DNA from: Nitrososphaerota archaeon
GTDB taxonomy: Archaea > Thermoproteota > Nitrososphaeria > Nitrososphaerales > Gagatemarchaeaceae
Assembly: GCA_029785615.1 (NCBI GenBank)
Contig: JAFLZH010000003.1
Coordinates: 1-64,000, forward strand
DNA length: 64,000 nucleotides
Direction of reading: 5' to 3'
The notes under the pieces were generated by a model. The model was not told the DNA's origin. It was given only the letters and a program-made list of their open reading frames with translations, and did not search any database. Below, in pieces: positions 24,498 through 31,503 of this stretch (the stretch's first letter is position 1; each line of letters opens with the position of its first letter). The position numbers and the translations under genes are program-made.

Positions 24498-25000
24498 GCC
24501 TTCCTGAACTCCCCAGACTTCCCGTCGTAGCCCAGCAGGTCGGCATAGATTGCCCAGTGGATCAGGAGGGTCCGCACCAGCGCCTCGTTGAGGTCGGGCT
24601 TGTAGTGCCACTTCAGGCCGATCTCCGCAAGCGAGTCGGCGACGTCCTGGGCCGTGACGACCTTCTTCCTCGACACCAGGTCCAGGGCCGTGCGGAAGGG
24701 CTCGATGGTGGCGACTCTGTCCTTCAGCATCCTCATCTTGTTCCGCGTGGTCTTCTGGAACTTCAGGCCAAGCTCTGTGAGCAGCACGTCCCCCTTCTCG
24801 GTCCTCACCAGGCCGAGCATCTCGGCGGCGTCCAAGATAGGAAGCAGTACCGCGATGTCAGCTCCGAGTTCGTCAGCGAGCTTCGGGACGTCGACCTTCC
24901 CCCCGATGCTCCCGGCTATCTCGACCAGGCTGATCACCTGGCCGGCCCTCACGTTGCCTGGCATCATCAGCGCCGTCGGGAGGGGTCTCGTCTCGGTCAA
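24482..25000 (-). CDS. AAA-associated domain protein of an ABC transporter
   Basis: 172 residues. It matches the C-terminal domain found fused to, or next to, nitrate/sulfonate-type ABC ATPases in archaea (AAA_assoc_C): GQVISLVEIAGSIGGKVDVP, ADELGADIAVLLPILDAAEM, LTELGLKFQKTTRNKMRML, and RTLLIHWAIYADLLGYDG. Here it is a separate gene downstream of the ATPase. Probably a regulatory or ligand-sensing domain of that importer. Confidence 0.78.
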   Translation of the reverse strand: MTETRPLPTALMMPGNVRAGQVISLVEIAGSIGGKVDVPKLADELGADIAVLLPILDAAEMLGLVRTEKGDVLLTELGLKFQKTTRNKMRMLKDRVATIEPFRTALDLVSRKKVVTAQDVADSLAEIGLKWHYKPDLNEALVRTLLIHWAIYADLLGYDGKSGEFRKAQPKP

Positions 25001-25053
25001 CTACGCCGTTCTCCACAACGGTCCTGACTGTGATTTAAGGTGAGCACCAACGC

Positions 25054-25851
25054 TCATGATAGCAGGGTGTACACCTTGTCTACCCACTGGAAGAACTCTT
25101 CAGACTTCTTGTTCCGCGGCCTCGGCATCTTGACCTCCACCTCGCCCACCACCCGGGCCGGCCTGCCGGAGAGGACCACCACCTTGTCCGCGAGCTCGAT
25201 TATCTCTTCGACGTTGTGGCTCACGAGTATCACACTCTGGACCGATGTCTGGGGGTTTATCAGGAGGGTGTACGTCTCCTTTCTCAGGCGCTCGGCGGTG
25301 AGGTCGTCGAGGGAGCTGAAGGGCTCGTCAAGGAGCATGACCCTCGGCTCCGTGGCTAAGGCCCTGGCGACCCCTACCCTCTGCTTCATCCCCCCGGAGA
25401 GCTCCCCCGGGTAGACATCCTCGAAGCCCGACAGCCCGGCTACCTCGAGGGCCGCCTTGGCTTTCTCCCGCTTCTGCTCCTCAGTGAGGTCCTTGCGGGG
25501 GCTCAGGCCGAAGAGCACGTTCTCGAGGGCCGTCCGCCACGGGAGGAGGACGAAGTTCTGGAACACCATGGACACGTCCGCCCGGGGGCCCTTGACCTCT
25601 GAGCCGAGGACCATCACCTTCCCCGCGGAGGGCCTGATGAGCCCGGCGACTATGCGCAGCAGGGTCGACTTTCCGCAACCCGACGGACCGGTGATGGCCA
25701 CCAGCTCGTCCCTCTTCGCGGTCATGGAGACGTCGACGAGGACAGGGAGCGGCTCCCGCTCCTTGTGGTAGTCTAGGTTCACGTGCTCGACCGCCACGAT
25801 CGTCGTCCCCGCGAGCGGCTGGGCTTGCTGCTGCGACAACATCGCGGCCAC
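25054..25851 (-). CDS. ABC transporter ATP-binding protein, NitT/TauT type
   Basis: 265 residues. Walker A GPSGCGKSTLLR, Q-loop VFQNFVLLPWRTALEN, signature LSGGMKQRVGVARAL, Walker B MLLDEPFSSLDDL, and the switch His in VILVSHNVEEI are all intact. A ~15-residue Gln/Ala lead-in precedes the domain. It lies 6 nt after the fused permease and just before the AAA-associated gene: one operon. This ATPase family drives uptake of nitrate, sulfonates, taurine or related compounds, but in archaea the substrates are mostly untested. Confidence 0.92.
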   Translation of the reverse strand: MAAMLSQQQAQPLAGTTIVAVEHVNLDYHKEREPLPVLVDVSMTAKRDELVAITGPSGCGKSTLLRIVAGLIRPSAGKVMVLGSEVKGPRADVSMVFQNFVLLPWRTALENVLFGLSPRKDLTEEQKREKAKAALEVAGLSGFEDVYPGELSGGMKQRVGVARALATEPRVMLLDEPFSSLDDLTAERLRKETYTLLINPQTSVQSVILVSHNVEEIIELADKVVVLSGRPARVVGEVEVKMPRPRNKKSEEFFQWVDKVYTLLS

Positions 25852-25857
25852 CTTCGC

Positions 25858-27384
25858 CTAGCGGTTATACGTATACCGCTTGGTGACGTTGTGGTAGAGC
25901 CTCCTCCAGACCGTGAGGTTGAATGCCACGATGAGGATGGTCATGCTGACCACCGCGAAGAACAGGACCTCGAGGTTCCCCGAGTCGGTCGCTATCGTAA
26001 TCGTCTTCCCTATGCCGATCCCCACCTGGGTGATCGGCCCCTGCGAGGGATTAGGCTGGAAGTACTCCGCTATGATGAGGGCGTTCCAGGCGCCTCCCAC
26101 AGCCGTGATGGCCCCTGTCACGAGCGCGGCCAGGGCGCTGGGGACGTAGACGTTCCTCCAGGCTGACAGCCTGCCGACCCCGAAGACGTGAGGCAGGTCC
26201 TTCAGGTCCCCCGGAATGGTCCTGACGCCGGCCATGACGTTGAACACGATGTACCAGAATATGGACAGGAAGATCACTATCCCGGCGACCGCTTCAGGCT
26301 CGTGTCCGATCACGGGTATCAGCACTATCAGGGGGAGGAGGATAGGGGCGGGGATCGAGGATATCACTTCCAGCAGGGGGGAGACGGTGTCGTAGAGCTT
26401 GAAGTTGAGGGATATCGCGACCCCCATAGGAAGGCCGACGGCTATGCAGATCGCCACGACGTACCAGACCCTCACGAAGGAGTACGCAAGGGCCACTAGG
26501 ACCGACGACTCGGTGGCAGCCATAGACTGGAGGGAGGGGATGGCCCCCAGGTACAGGGTACCCGAAGACGCCGCGGCCACTAGGATGAGGCCCAGGAATA
26601 TGGCCGCGAATATAGCGACGGCGTACTTGAGGCCCCGGCTGAAACGCGAGATGGCGGAGGTGAACCTGGTCACCCCTCTCCCCTGGGTGAGCAGGAAGAG
26701 CTTCGAGACGCTCCTGGCGCTCACCCAGGAGTAGGCCCGCATGATCGGGTCCCTGTGCGTCTCTCTGGGCTCCTCCATCATCTTGAACCTCTCGGACCAG
26801 AGCGCGAACTCCCTAAGGAAGAGGAATCGCCACACGATCACCGCCCCGATTATCCCGACGACGAGGAGCACGTAGTTGCCATATTCGAACGGGGGTCCCG
26901 TGAACTGTTCGACGGCCACGCCTATGCCGTACTGGATGGGGACGTTCTTGGTCCCAAGGCTGATTATCTCGCTGGCGACCAGGAAGAACAGTCCCACAGC
27001 CCAGGAGATCTGGGTGTTGTAGGCGACGCGGCTCATCGACGCGGGGATGTAGATGCTCCTTATCCTCTGCCAGGTCCCAGCCCTGGCGACGTCAAGAAGG
27101 TCGAAGTAGTCCTGAGGGATGGCCTTGACCGCCTCGTACACCCCGAATGCTATGTTCCAGGACATGCTCGTGAAGATGAGGATTATCACCGCCAGGTTTG
27201 CCCCGATGAAGTCAGGGAACACCCCGTAGACCGCTGCTATGACGAATGGGAAGAAGCCGAGGACGGGTACCGACTGGAAGATGTCGAGGAGCGGGAGGAT
27301 CACGCTCTCAGCCTTCTTGCTCCTGGCGGCCCAGATCCCCACTATGAGCGCGAAGATTATGCTGAGGCCTAGGGCGAGTATCAT
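25858..27384 (-). CDS. ABC transporter permease, two permease units fused
   Basis: 508 residues with two complete binding-protein-dependent permease domains. The EAA-type loops are VARAGTWQRIRSIYIPASMS (~residues 100-120) and FGVGRLSAWRNVYVPSALA (~395-415). Each unit has 5-6 membrane helices, joined by a ~70-residue soluble linker (~200-270). One polypeptide would thus replace the usual dimer. The start is uncertain: the frame continues upstream with permease-like text (LQFGVVALDILASWTR), but there is no ATG, GTG or TTG there. A promoter at ~27470-27478 would fit an ATA start at 27441. No solute-binding protein is encoded nearby. Confidence 0.88.
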   Translation of the reverse strand: MILALGLSIIFALIVGIWAARSKKAESVILPLLDIFQSVPVLGFFPFVIAAVYGVFPDFIGANLAVIILIFTSMSWNIAFGVYEAVKAIPQDYFDLLDVARAGTWQRIRSIYIPASMSRVAYNTQISWAVGLFFLVASEIISLGTKNVPIQYGIGVAVEQFTGPPFEYGNYVLLVVGIIGAVIVWRFLFLREFALWSERFKMMEEPRETHRDPIMRAYSWVSARSVSKLFLLTQGRGVTRFTSAISRFSRGLKYAVAIFAAIFLGLILVAAASSGTLYLGAIPSLQSMAATESSVLVALAYSFVRVWYVVAICIAVGLPMGVAISLNFKLYDTVSPLLEVISSIPAPILLPLIVLIPVIGHEPEAVAGIVIFLSIFWYIVFNVMAGVRTIPGDLKDLPHVFGVGRLSAWRNVYVPSALAALVTGAITAVGGAWNALIIAEYFQPNPSQGPITQVGIGIGKTITIATDSGNLEVLFFAVVSMTILIVAFNLTVWRRLYHNVTKRYTYNR

Positions 27385-27469
27385 CCTTGTCCAGGAGGCA
27401 AGGATGTCGAGGGCGACGACACCGAACTGTAGGGGTGCTATAGGAGCTCGGCGGCGCGCGACCGGAGAC

Positions 27470-27478
27470 GTATTTACA
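27470..27478 (-). promoter_or_regulatory. Probable promoter of the ABC importer operon
   Basis: The minus strand reads GTAAATACG, centred near 27474, predicting transcription from about 27448, 64 nt before the first canonical start of the permease. Confidence 0.4.
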
Positions 27479-27601
27479 GCTTCCCGGTCTTGTGCCCTCC
27501 GATTGGTGGAACCCTGACCCTCGGGCCCGCGGTTAGGGTCGACGGCAACGCATATCTAACAACCTTGAAGTCCGTCCACCGGTTGTCCGAGGAACAGTGA
27601 T

Positions 27602-28066
27602 GTGATAGAGAGAGAAGAAGAGAGCAAGGAGATGAGGGTTGCTGAGAGCAACAGCCTCCTCTTCAAGGGCCCGACCGTGGTGGCGGCACTGGTCTGCGCC
27701 GTCGCCGCGGTCTTCTTCTACGGCGTCGGCATAGGGATAATCTTCGCCCCGGTCTATCTTCAGGGGACCTTCCTGGTGGACCTCTCCACGGGGAACGCTC
27801 CATCGCAGGGGCTCTTGAACGTCGTCGGGGCGGTCATAGTCACCCTCGGTCTCGCCTACGTGATCTCGGCTTACCTGCTCTGGTCGGAGAAGCACTGGAT
27901 CAAGGGGGTCTACGCGGGGATCGTGGTGTCCATCGTCGGGATGCTCGAGAGCGGGCTCGACACGACCTTCGCCCCCGGGATGGCGGCCGCGGGGATGATA
28001 GTGAACGTCCTGATAGTGACCCTCCTCGCCACGGAGACATGGGAGGCGCGGAGAAGGGCGCTATGA
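27602..28066 (+). CDS. Four-helix membrane protein
   Basis: 154 residues from GTG, or 144 from ATG 27632, which is equally plausible. Four hydrophobic segments are clear: VVAALVCAVAAVFFYGVGIG, LLNVVGAVIVTLGLAYVIS, GVYAGIVVSIVGMLESGL and GMIVNVLIVTLLATE. A charged N-terminus (EREEESKE) precedes them. No family recognised. It is divergent from the ABC operon and 10 nt upstream of a secreted Ser/Thr-rich protein, so the two may work together at the cell surface. Confidence 0.65.
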   Translation: MIEREEESKEMRVAESNSLLFKGPTVVAALVCAVAAVFFYGVGIGIIFAPVYLQGTFLVDLSTGNAPSQGLLNVVGAVIVTLGLAYVISAYLLWSEKHWIKGVYAGIVVSIVGMLESGLDTTFAPGMAAAGMIVNVLIVTLLATETWEARRRAL

Positions 28067-28076
28067 TGGCGGCGGG

Positions 28077-29009
28077 GTGCACCAGATGCAGATGAAGATG
28101 GCGATGCCGACCCTCGTCATGGTCGGGATAAACATAGTCTCGGTCGTCGTAGTGGTCAGCAGCGTCATAATACCCTACTCGGGGGCTGCGGCCAGCAACT
28201 TCTCCTATGGCCATCACAGCGGACGGACGTTCACAGCCACCGGGTCCGTGGTCACCAGCGGCTCGTCCTCGTCGGCGACCACTGCATCCACCACGCTTGC
28301 AGTATCCAATCAGTCTTCGGGCGGGGGCCATTCCCAGACCACCGCGACGGTGCATGCCACTACTTCTTCCACGGTCACCAGCACGAGCGACTCTACGAGC
28401 ACCACCAACTCGACCAGCACCACCGCAACGGCGTCGACTGCTTCCACCACCCATACCGCCGTGGCCAGCAGCACGAACTCGACGACCACCACCGAGAGTG
28501 TCACCACGACTTCCACTTCCCAGTCCACTTCCCAGTCCACTTCTACGTCCGAGACGTCGTCCACCGCGGTGACGACCTCCACCGCCAGCACCTCCACCAG
28601 CCAAACGTCCTGTGTCGTGACATTCGACCTCCCAACAGGGAGTTACGCCTCCGGCGCGACCGTCTCCGCGTCGATCACTCCGGAGTGCGGGGCGAGCGCG
28701 CGGTGGCAGCTCACCGACAACGGTACCAAGATAGCCGGGGCGACGAAGCCCTGCGCCAAGGGAGCGCAGTGCCTCCTGTACGCGTCGAGCCCCCCGTCCC
28801 CCGGGAGCTACGTCTTCAGCGTGACAGTCGACAGCGGACACCAGGTCAGCATCGTCTCTGAAAGCTCGAGCTTCACTGTGGCCGCAGGCCAGTCTGCCAC
28901 CTCCATGATCGTCGTCGCAGCCGCAGGCTTCGCTCTGGTGGTGGCTGTGGCGACCAAGGACGAGTGGAGCGCCGCGAAGGTCGGACGCGGTCCGGAAACC
29001 GAGGGCTAG
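28077..29009 (+). CDS. Ser/Thr-rich surface protein with two membrane anchors
   Basis: 310 residues. The N-terminus has several possible starts (GTG, then three Met codons) before the helix MVGINIVSVVVVVSSVIIPY. Residues ~50-180 are more than half Ser/Thr (for example TTSTSQSTSQSTSTSETSST), a likely O-glycosylated stalk. Residues ~182-275 form a beta-rich domain with two Cys pairs (SCVVTFDLPTGSY, PECGASARW, KPCAKGAQCLLY). A C-terminal helix (SMIVVAAAGFALVVAVAT) anchors the end. Likely exported and membrane-bound; no enzymatic motif. Confidence 0.65.
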   Translation: MHQMQMKMAMPTLVMVGINIVSVVVVVSSVIIPYSGAAASNFSYGHHSGRTFTATGSVVTSGSSSSATTASTTLAVSNQSSGGGHSQTTATVHATTSSTVTSTSDSTSTTNSTSTTATASTASTTHTAVASSTNSTTTTESVTTTSTSQSTSQSTSTSETSSTAVTTSTASTSTSQTSCVVTFDLPTGSYASGATVSASITPECGASARWQLTDNGTKIAGATKPCAKGAQCLLYASSPPSPGSYVFSVTVDSGHQVSIVSESSSFTVAAGQSATSMIVVAAAGFALVVAVATKDEWSAAKVGRGPETEG

Positions 29010-29046
29010 CGCGCCGGGACCTTCCGCGGCTGCACGTCGGGGAGCG

Positions 29047-29541
29047 TCATGCGATATACGTGGTGCTCGACGAGTCGAAGCGGCTGACCGTCTCGTACTC
29101 TCCCTTGTCCCTGAAGAGCGTGAACCTGCCCAGGTCTGGGAAGAACCTGTCGAGAGGCGCGCTGGCCATCATCGCGGCCATGTGCCCCCGTCCCAGGTAC
29201 TCGCCGCTGATCTGCTCACAGAGCTTCCTCACCTGATGGTCGCTGGTGTATCCGAGGCTGTGGAGGTACTCGTGGAGGAGGATCATGAACACGTAGGAGT
29301 TCCGCTTCACCTTTGACCTGGAGACCCCCTCCACTATCCTGAGGAGGTTCCTGTTCATCACTATGGCGTTAGAGCCCATCTCGTGGTAAGCGCCCACCGA
29401 GTTGGGGATGTCCCCAAGCACCAAGGTCAGCCCTGCCCTGTGCATCCCCAGAGACCGCTCCGTGGCTGCCTTCACCATCTCGAATATGTCGTCGAACCCG
29501 TCCGCCGCAGAGAGGGCTCGCTTGTTGCCGTAGACAGCCAT
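29047..29541 (-). CDS. Small zinc metalloprotease-like protein
   Basis: 164 residues. MILLHEYLHSLGYTSD near residue 90 contains HExxH with a third His-like ligand to follow, the pattern of compact gluzincin-type peptidases. There is no signal peptide, so it is cytoplasmic. The TATA TTTAATTA (29564-29571 on the minus strand) is 26 nt upstream of the ATG, giving a leaderless mRNA. It lies next to an Hsp20-like gene, so a stress or protein-quality role is possible. Activity is not proven by motif alone. Confidence 0.65.
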   Translation of the reverse strand: MAVYGNKRALSAADGFDDIFEMVKAATERSLGMHRAGLTLVLGDIPNSVGAYHEMGSNAIVMNRNLLRIVEGVSRSKVKRNSYVFMILLHEYLHSLGYTSDHQVRKLCEQISGEYLGRGHMAAMMASAPLDRFFPDLGRFTLFRDKGEYETVSRFDSSSTTYIA

Positions 29542-29581
29542 GTTGCCATGACGCGGCGGATGTAATTAAATCCCGTCCCCG

Positions 29582-29911
29582 TCAGATTCTCTTGGCCACG
29601 CGGACGCTCAGTACCCCGTTCACGTAGGTGGTCTTAGCCGTCGACGGGTCTACGACACAGTGCAACGGCTTGACTATCTTGAAGTCGTAAGACTCGACCC
29701 GGAGCCTGTCGTCTTCGGCTTTGACGTCGAGGTCCATCCTGGTCCGCCCCGGCGCCACCATGATGAAGGTCACTTCGTCGGCCCCTTCGATGAGCTCACC
29801 GGGGTCGCTCTCCACTTCGGGTCCAGGGTCGCCGGCTCCCCGTTGGGCCACCTTCGCGATCTCCTCGAGCATGTCCTCGAGGGGGTCCCCGTCACTTGTC
29901 GACGGCCGCAT
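29582..29911 (-). CDS. Hsp20/alpha-crystallin-like protein
   Basis: 109 residues. The C-terminal ~65 residues have the strand pattern of an alpha-crystallin or CS-type domain: VTFIMVAPGRTRMDLDVKAE, DDRLRVESYDF, then YVNGVLSVRVAKRI, where GVL and the basic last strand are typical. The N-terminal ~40 residues are acidic and probably disordered. No IxI tail is present, so oligomerisation may differ from classic Hsp20. Its start overlaps the end of the upstream tiny gene by 20 nt. Confidence 0.7.
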   Translation of the reverse strand: MRPSTSDGDPLEDMLEEIAKVAQRGAGDPGPEVESDPGELIEGADEVTFIMVAPGRTRMDLDVKAEDDRLRVESYDFKIVKPLHCVVDPSTAKTTYVNGVLSVRVAKRI

Positions 29912-30002
29912 CCTCCAGCTCTATGTCGTACAGTTCGAAACCCAGGTCGTCCCACCGGAAGGGCCTTGATAAGACAGCGGGTGCCTGCGCCTGGGACGCC
30001 AC
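29892..30002 (-). CDS. 36-residue leader protein of the Hsp20-like operon
   Basis: From GTG 30002 the product is VASQAQAPAVLSRPFRWDD followed by LGFELYDIELEDAAVDK. The sequence is acidic and aromatic, unlike random GC-rich translation. The TATA GATATATC (30029-30036) is ~30 nt upstream, so this is the first gene of the operon. The stop lies 20 nt inside the Hsp20-like gene, suggesting translational coupling. It could be a chaperone partner or a regulatory leader peptide. No homologue recognised. Confidence 0.5.
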   Translation of the reverse strand: MASQAQAPAVLSRPFRWDDLGFELYDIELEDAAVDK

Positions 30003-30010
30003 GTTATCAC

Positions 30011-30026
30011 CTGTGTAATTACACAG
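30011..30026. promoter_or_regulatory. 16-bp perfect palindrome in the Hsp20-like promoter
   Basis: CTGTGTAATTACACAG lies between the TATA box (30029-30036) and the predicted transcription start (~30006, minus strand), the classic position for a repressor operator. Confidence 0.65.
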
Positions 30027-30028
30027 AT

Positions 30029-30036
30029 GATATATC
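30029..30036 (-). promoter_or_regulatory. TATA box of the Hsp20-like operon
   Basis: GATATATC, itself palindromic. Centre to GTG start is ~30 nt. Confidence 0.55.
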
Positions 30037-30278
30037 GTCTGCGAGCGAACCGAATTGACCGATGCCATGCCGGAAGTTGACAAGCCACGCCCTCAGAACC
30101 TGGCTTGCCGCACCGGCCGCCCTCAGCGGCCGTCCGTGGAGCGAGACGACAGGCTCAGGGAGGGCGGCCTGCCGTGCGCCGCCGGGGGGCCAGCAGCCTG
30201 TGTCTCAACTTGTTGACTCAAATCTACCAAAAAACATACCAACTGGCGTTTTTATCGTCGTAATAACCAGCGGCATCA

Positions 30279-30482
30279 GTGCCAGTAATCTTCCGAGTCC
30301 TCCTCGGGAAGACCGGAAACAGCCTGAGGGTCACCCTCCCGCGGCCGATAGTCGAGGGGTTCCAATGGAAGGAGGGGGATGAGATCGTGCTCTACGTCTC
30401 TGAGGGCCAGATCACCCTCGAGAAGGGGAGGGGCGCAGGGGAGCTGAAGAAGGGAGCCAAGGCCAAGGGCCAGAAGCCATAG
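30279..30482 (+). CDS. AbrB/MazE-type swapped-hairpin DNA-binding protein
   Basis: 67 residues from GTG. LGKTGNSLRVTLPRPIVEGF then KEGDEIVLYVSEGQITLEK is the standard SpoVT/AbrB fold that dimerises into a DNA-binding barrel. The last 18 residues are Lys-rich. The TTTTTATC element at ~30245-30252 is about 30 nt upstream. No toxin gene follows on the same strand, so it is more likely a stand-alone regulator than an antitoxin. Confidence 0.78.
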   Translation: MPVIFRVLLGKTGNSLRVTLPRPIVEGFQWKEGDEIVLYVSEGQITLEKGRGAGELKKGAKAKGQKP

Positions 30483-30567
30483 GCCGAGCCAAGGGCAGTC
30501 CTCGTGGGCGCATAGGGTCGAGGAGCGGGGTCCCGCCACCGACGCCTGGGCCAAGGAGCGGGAGCGA

Positions 30568-30849
30568 ATGATGCAGAAGTGGGACGTCCCTCTTAGTCTT
30601 GGGAAGCTTCCTGAGATATTCGTCGATTTCGCCGGGTTGTATCTTGAAAGCGTGAGAATCAGAGCTCAGTACAAGCGTCCCGTCGAGAGCGACCCTCGTG
30701 AGCTTGGTGAGCTCGTTGCGCTCTTCGATGCGAAGCTTGTTAAAGCTGCGCAGGCATTGTATCGGAAGTCGCCTCAAGAGTTCGAGGGTATGCTTTCTAA
30801 AGTAAACGAGCTTCGCCAACTGGTCCGAAAAATGCCAACTGGACTCTGA
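30568..30849 (+). CDS. Hypothetical helical protein with atypical codons
   Basis: 93 residues, predicted all-helical (PLSLGKLPEIFVDFAGLYLE, then ELGELVALFDAKLVKAAQAL, then FEGMLSKVNELRQLVRKM). Its codons favour CTT, GTT, CGT and GAT, unlike the C/G-ending codons of nearly every neighbour, so it was probably acquired. A minus-strand ORF also spans the region, but it is less protein-like at its end. No family recognised. It sits next to a toxin-antitoxin pair, so it may be part of the same mobile cargo. Confidence 0.45.
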   Translation: MMQKWDVPLSLGKLPEIFVDFAGLYLESVRIRAQYKRPVESDPRELGELVALFDAKLVKAAQALYRKSPQEFEGMLSKVNELRQLVRKMPTGL

Positions 30850-30857
30850 CGCTCTCT

Positions 30858-31127
30858 TCATTCCCGGTAAACTTCGGCATGAGCGCGCGTCCTGAGAAAC
30901 AGTATCTCCCTGGTCCGTGGGTCCACCGCATAGAGGATCCTGCTAGAGCTGCCGAGCTCGTATGCGAACGTCCCTCTAAGCTGCCCGTGCTTGGGGACCC
31001 CGAACCTCCTCGGGTCCTCGGACGCCGAGAGGACGTGGATCGCCTCAAGAACCCGCCCCTTCATCCTCTCGTCTTTCTTCTTGTACCCCCGCTTGAAAGT
31101 CGGGGTCAGGACGATGCTCCAAGCCAA
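30858..31127 (-). CDS. RelE/ParE superfamily toxin
   Basis: 89 residues from TTG. The compact fold reads LTPTFKRGYKKKDERMKGRV, HVLSASEDPRRFGVPKHGQL, TFAYELGSSSRILYAVDP, then REILFLRTRAHAEVY, matching RelE/ParE family spacing with basic residues on the catalytic face. RelE types cut mRNA in the ribosome, ParE types poison gyrase; which applies is unclear. The start is 1 nt past the stop of the upstream antitoxin-like gene. Confidence 0.78.
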   Translation of the reverse strand: MAWSIVLTPTFKRGYKKKDERMKGRVLEAIHVLSASEDPRRFGVPKHGQLRGTFAYELGSSSRILYAVDPRTREILFLRTRAHAEVYRE

Positions 31128-31128
31128 T

Positions 31129-31284
31129 CTAGGACGAGTCTAGCCACTTTGCCGCGTCCTGCGCTCTGTCGAATCTTCTGGCTTTGCCTGCCCCGATCTC
31201 CTTCCGGCTCGCCCTGGCCTCCTCGACCTCGGCCTCGGTGAGCTGGGGCGAACGTTCTTGCTTGGTCTCGACGGCCCTGGCCAT
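31129..31284 (-). CDS. Antitoxin partner of the RelE/ParE toxin
   Basis: 51 residues from ATG 31284 (MARAVETKQERSPQLTEAE). The product is Glu/Lys/Arg-rich and helical, ending RRFDRAQDAAKWLDSS, as expected for a small antitoxin that wraps the toxin. TTAATAA at ~31311-31317 (minus strand) is the TATA and sets the start; a longer frame to 31329 would start before it. No separate DNA-binding domain is obvious in so short a protein. Confidence 0.68.
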   Translation of the reverse strand: MARAVETKQERSPQLTEAEVEEARASRKEIGAGKARRFDRAQDAAKWLDSS

Positions 31285-31503
31285 GACTGGCGGCTTCGTC
31301 CCTGCCCTTCTTAATAATCTAGTGCCCAAACTCCGGCGCCCCGAAAGTGCCGGCCTGACATGGGGGTTCTTTCCGCTTTGGGCACAGTCTACCTGAGCGT
31401 GGGGATAGTCGGCCCCCGTGTCAGGCCCCGTCCCCCTCTGCCCAGACTCGGTTTATCTAGAGGTTCCAATAACGTTTTATCCCCACGGCCCTCAGCTCGC
31501 CAT

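Noticed and set aside
28370..28620. Repeated CACCA, CCAGC and ACTTCC runs that might be a CRISPR or tandem array
   Set aside because: They are in-frame Ser/Thr codon repeats inside the surface protein, without uniform repeat-spacer structure.
30205..30216. TCAAC/GTTGA inverted repeat upstream of the AbrB gene
   Set aside because: Five-base arms are too short to separate from chance, although an AbrB site there is possible.
30412..30861. Minus-strand ORF opposite the 30568-30849 gene
   Set aside because: Its C-terminal half runs over the AbrB gene in a Pro/Leu/Gly-rich antisense pattern, and no start signal is seen; the plus-strand ORF is the better candidate.
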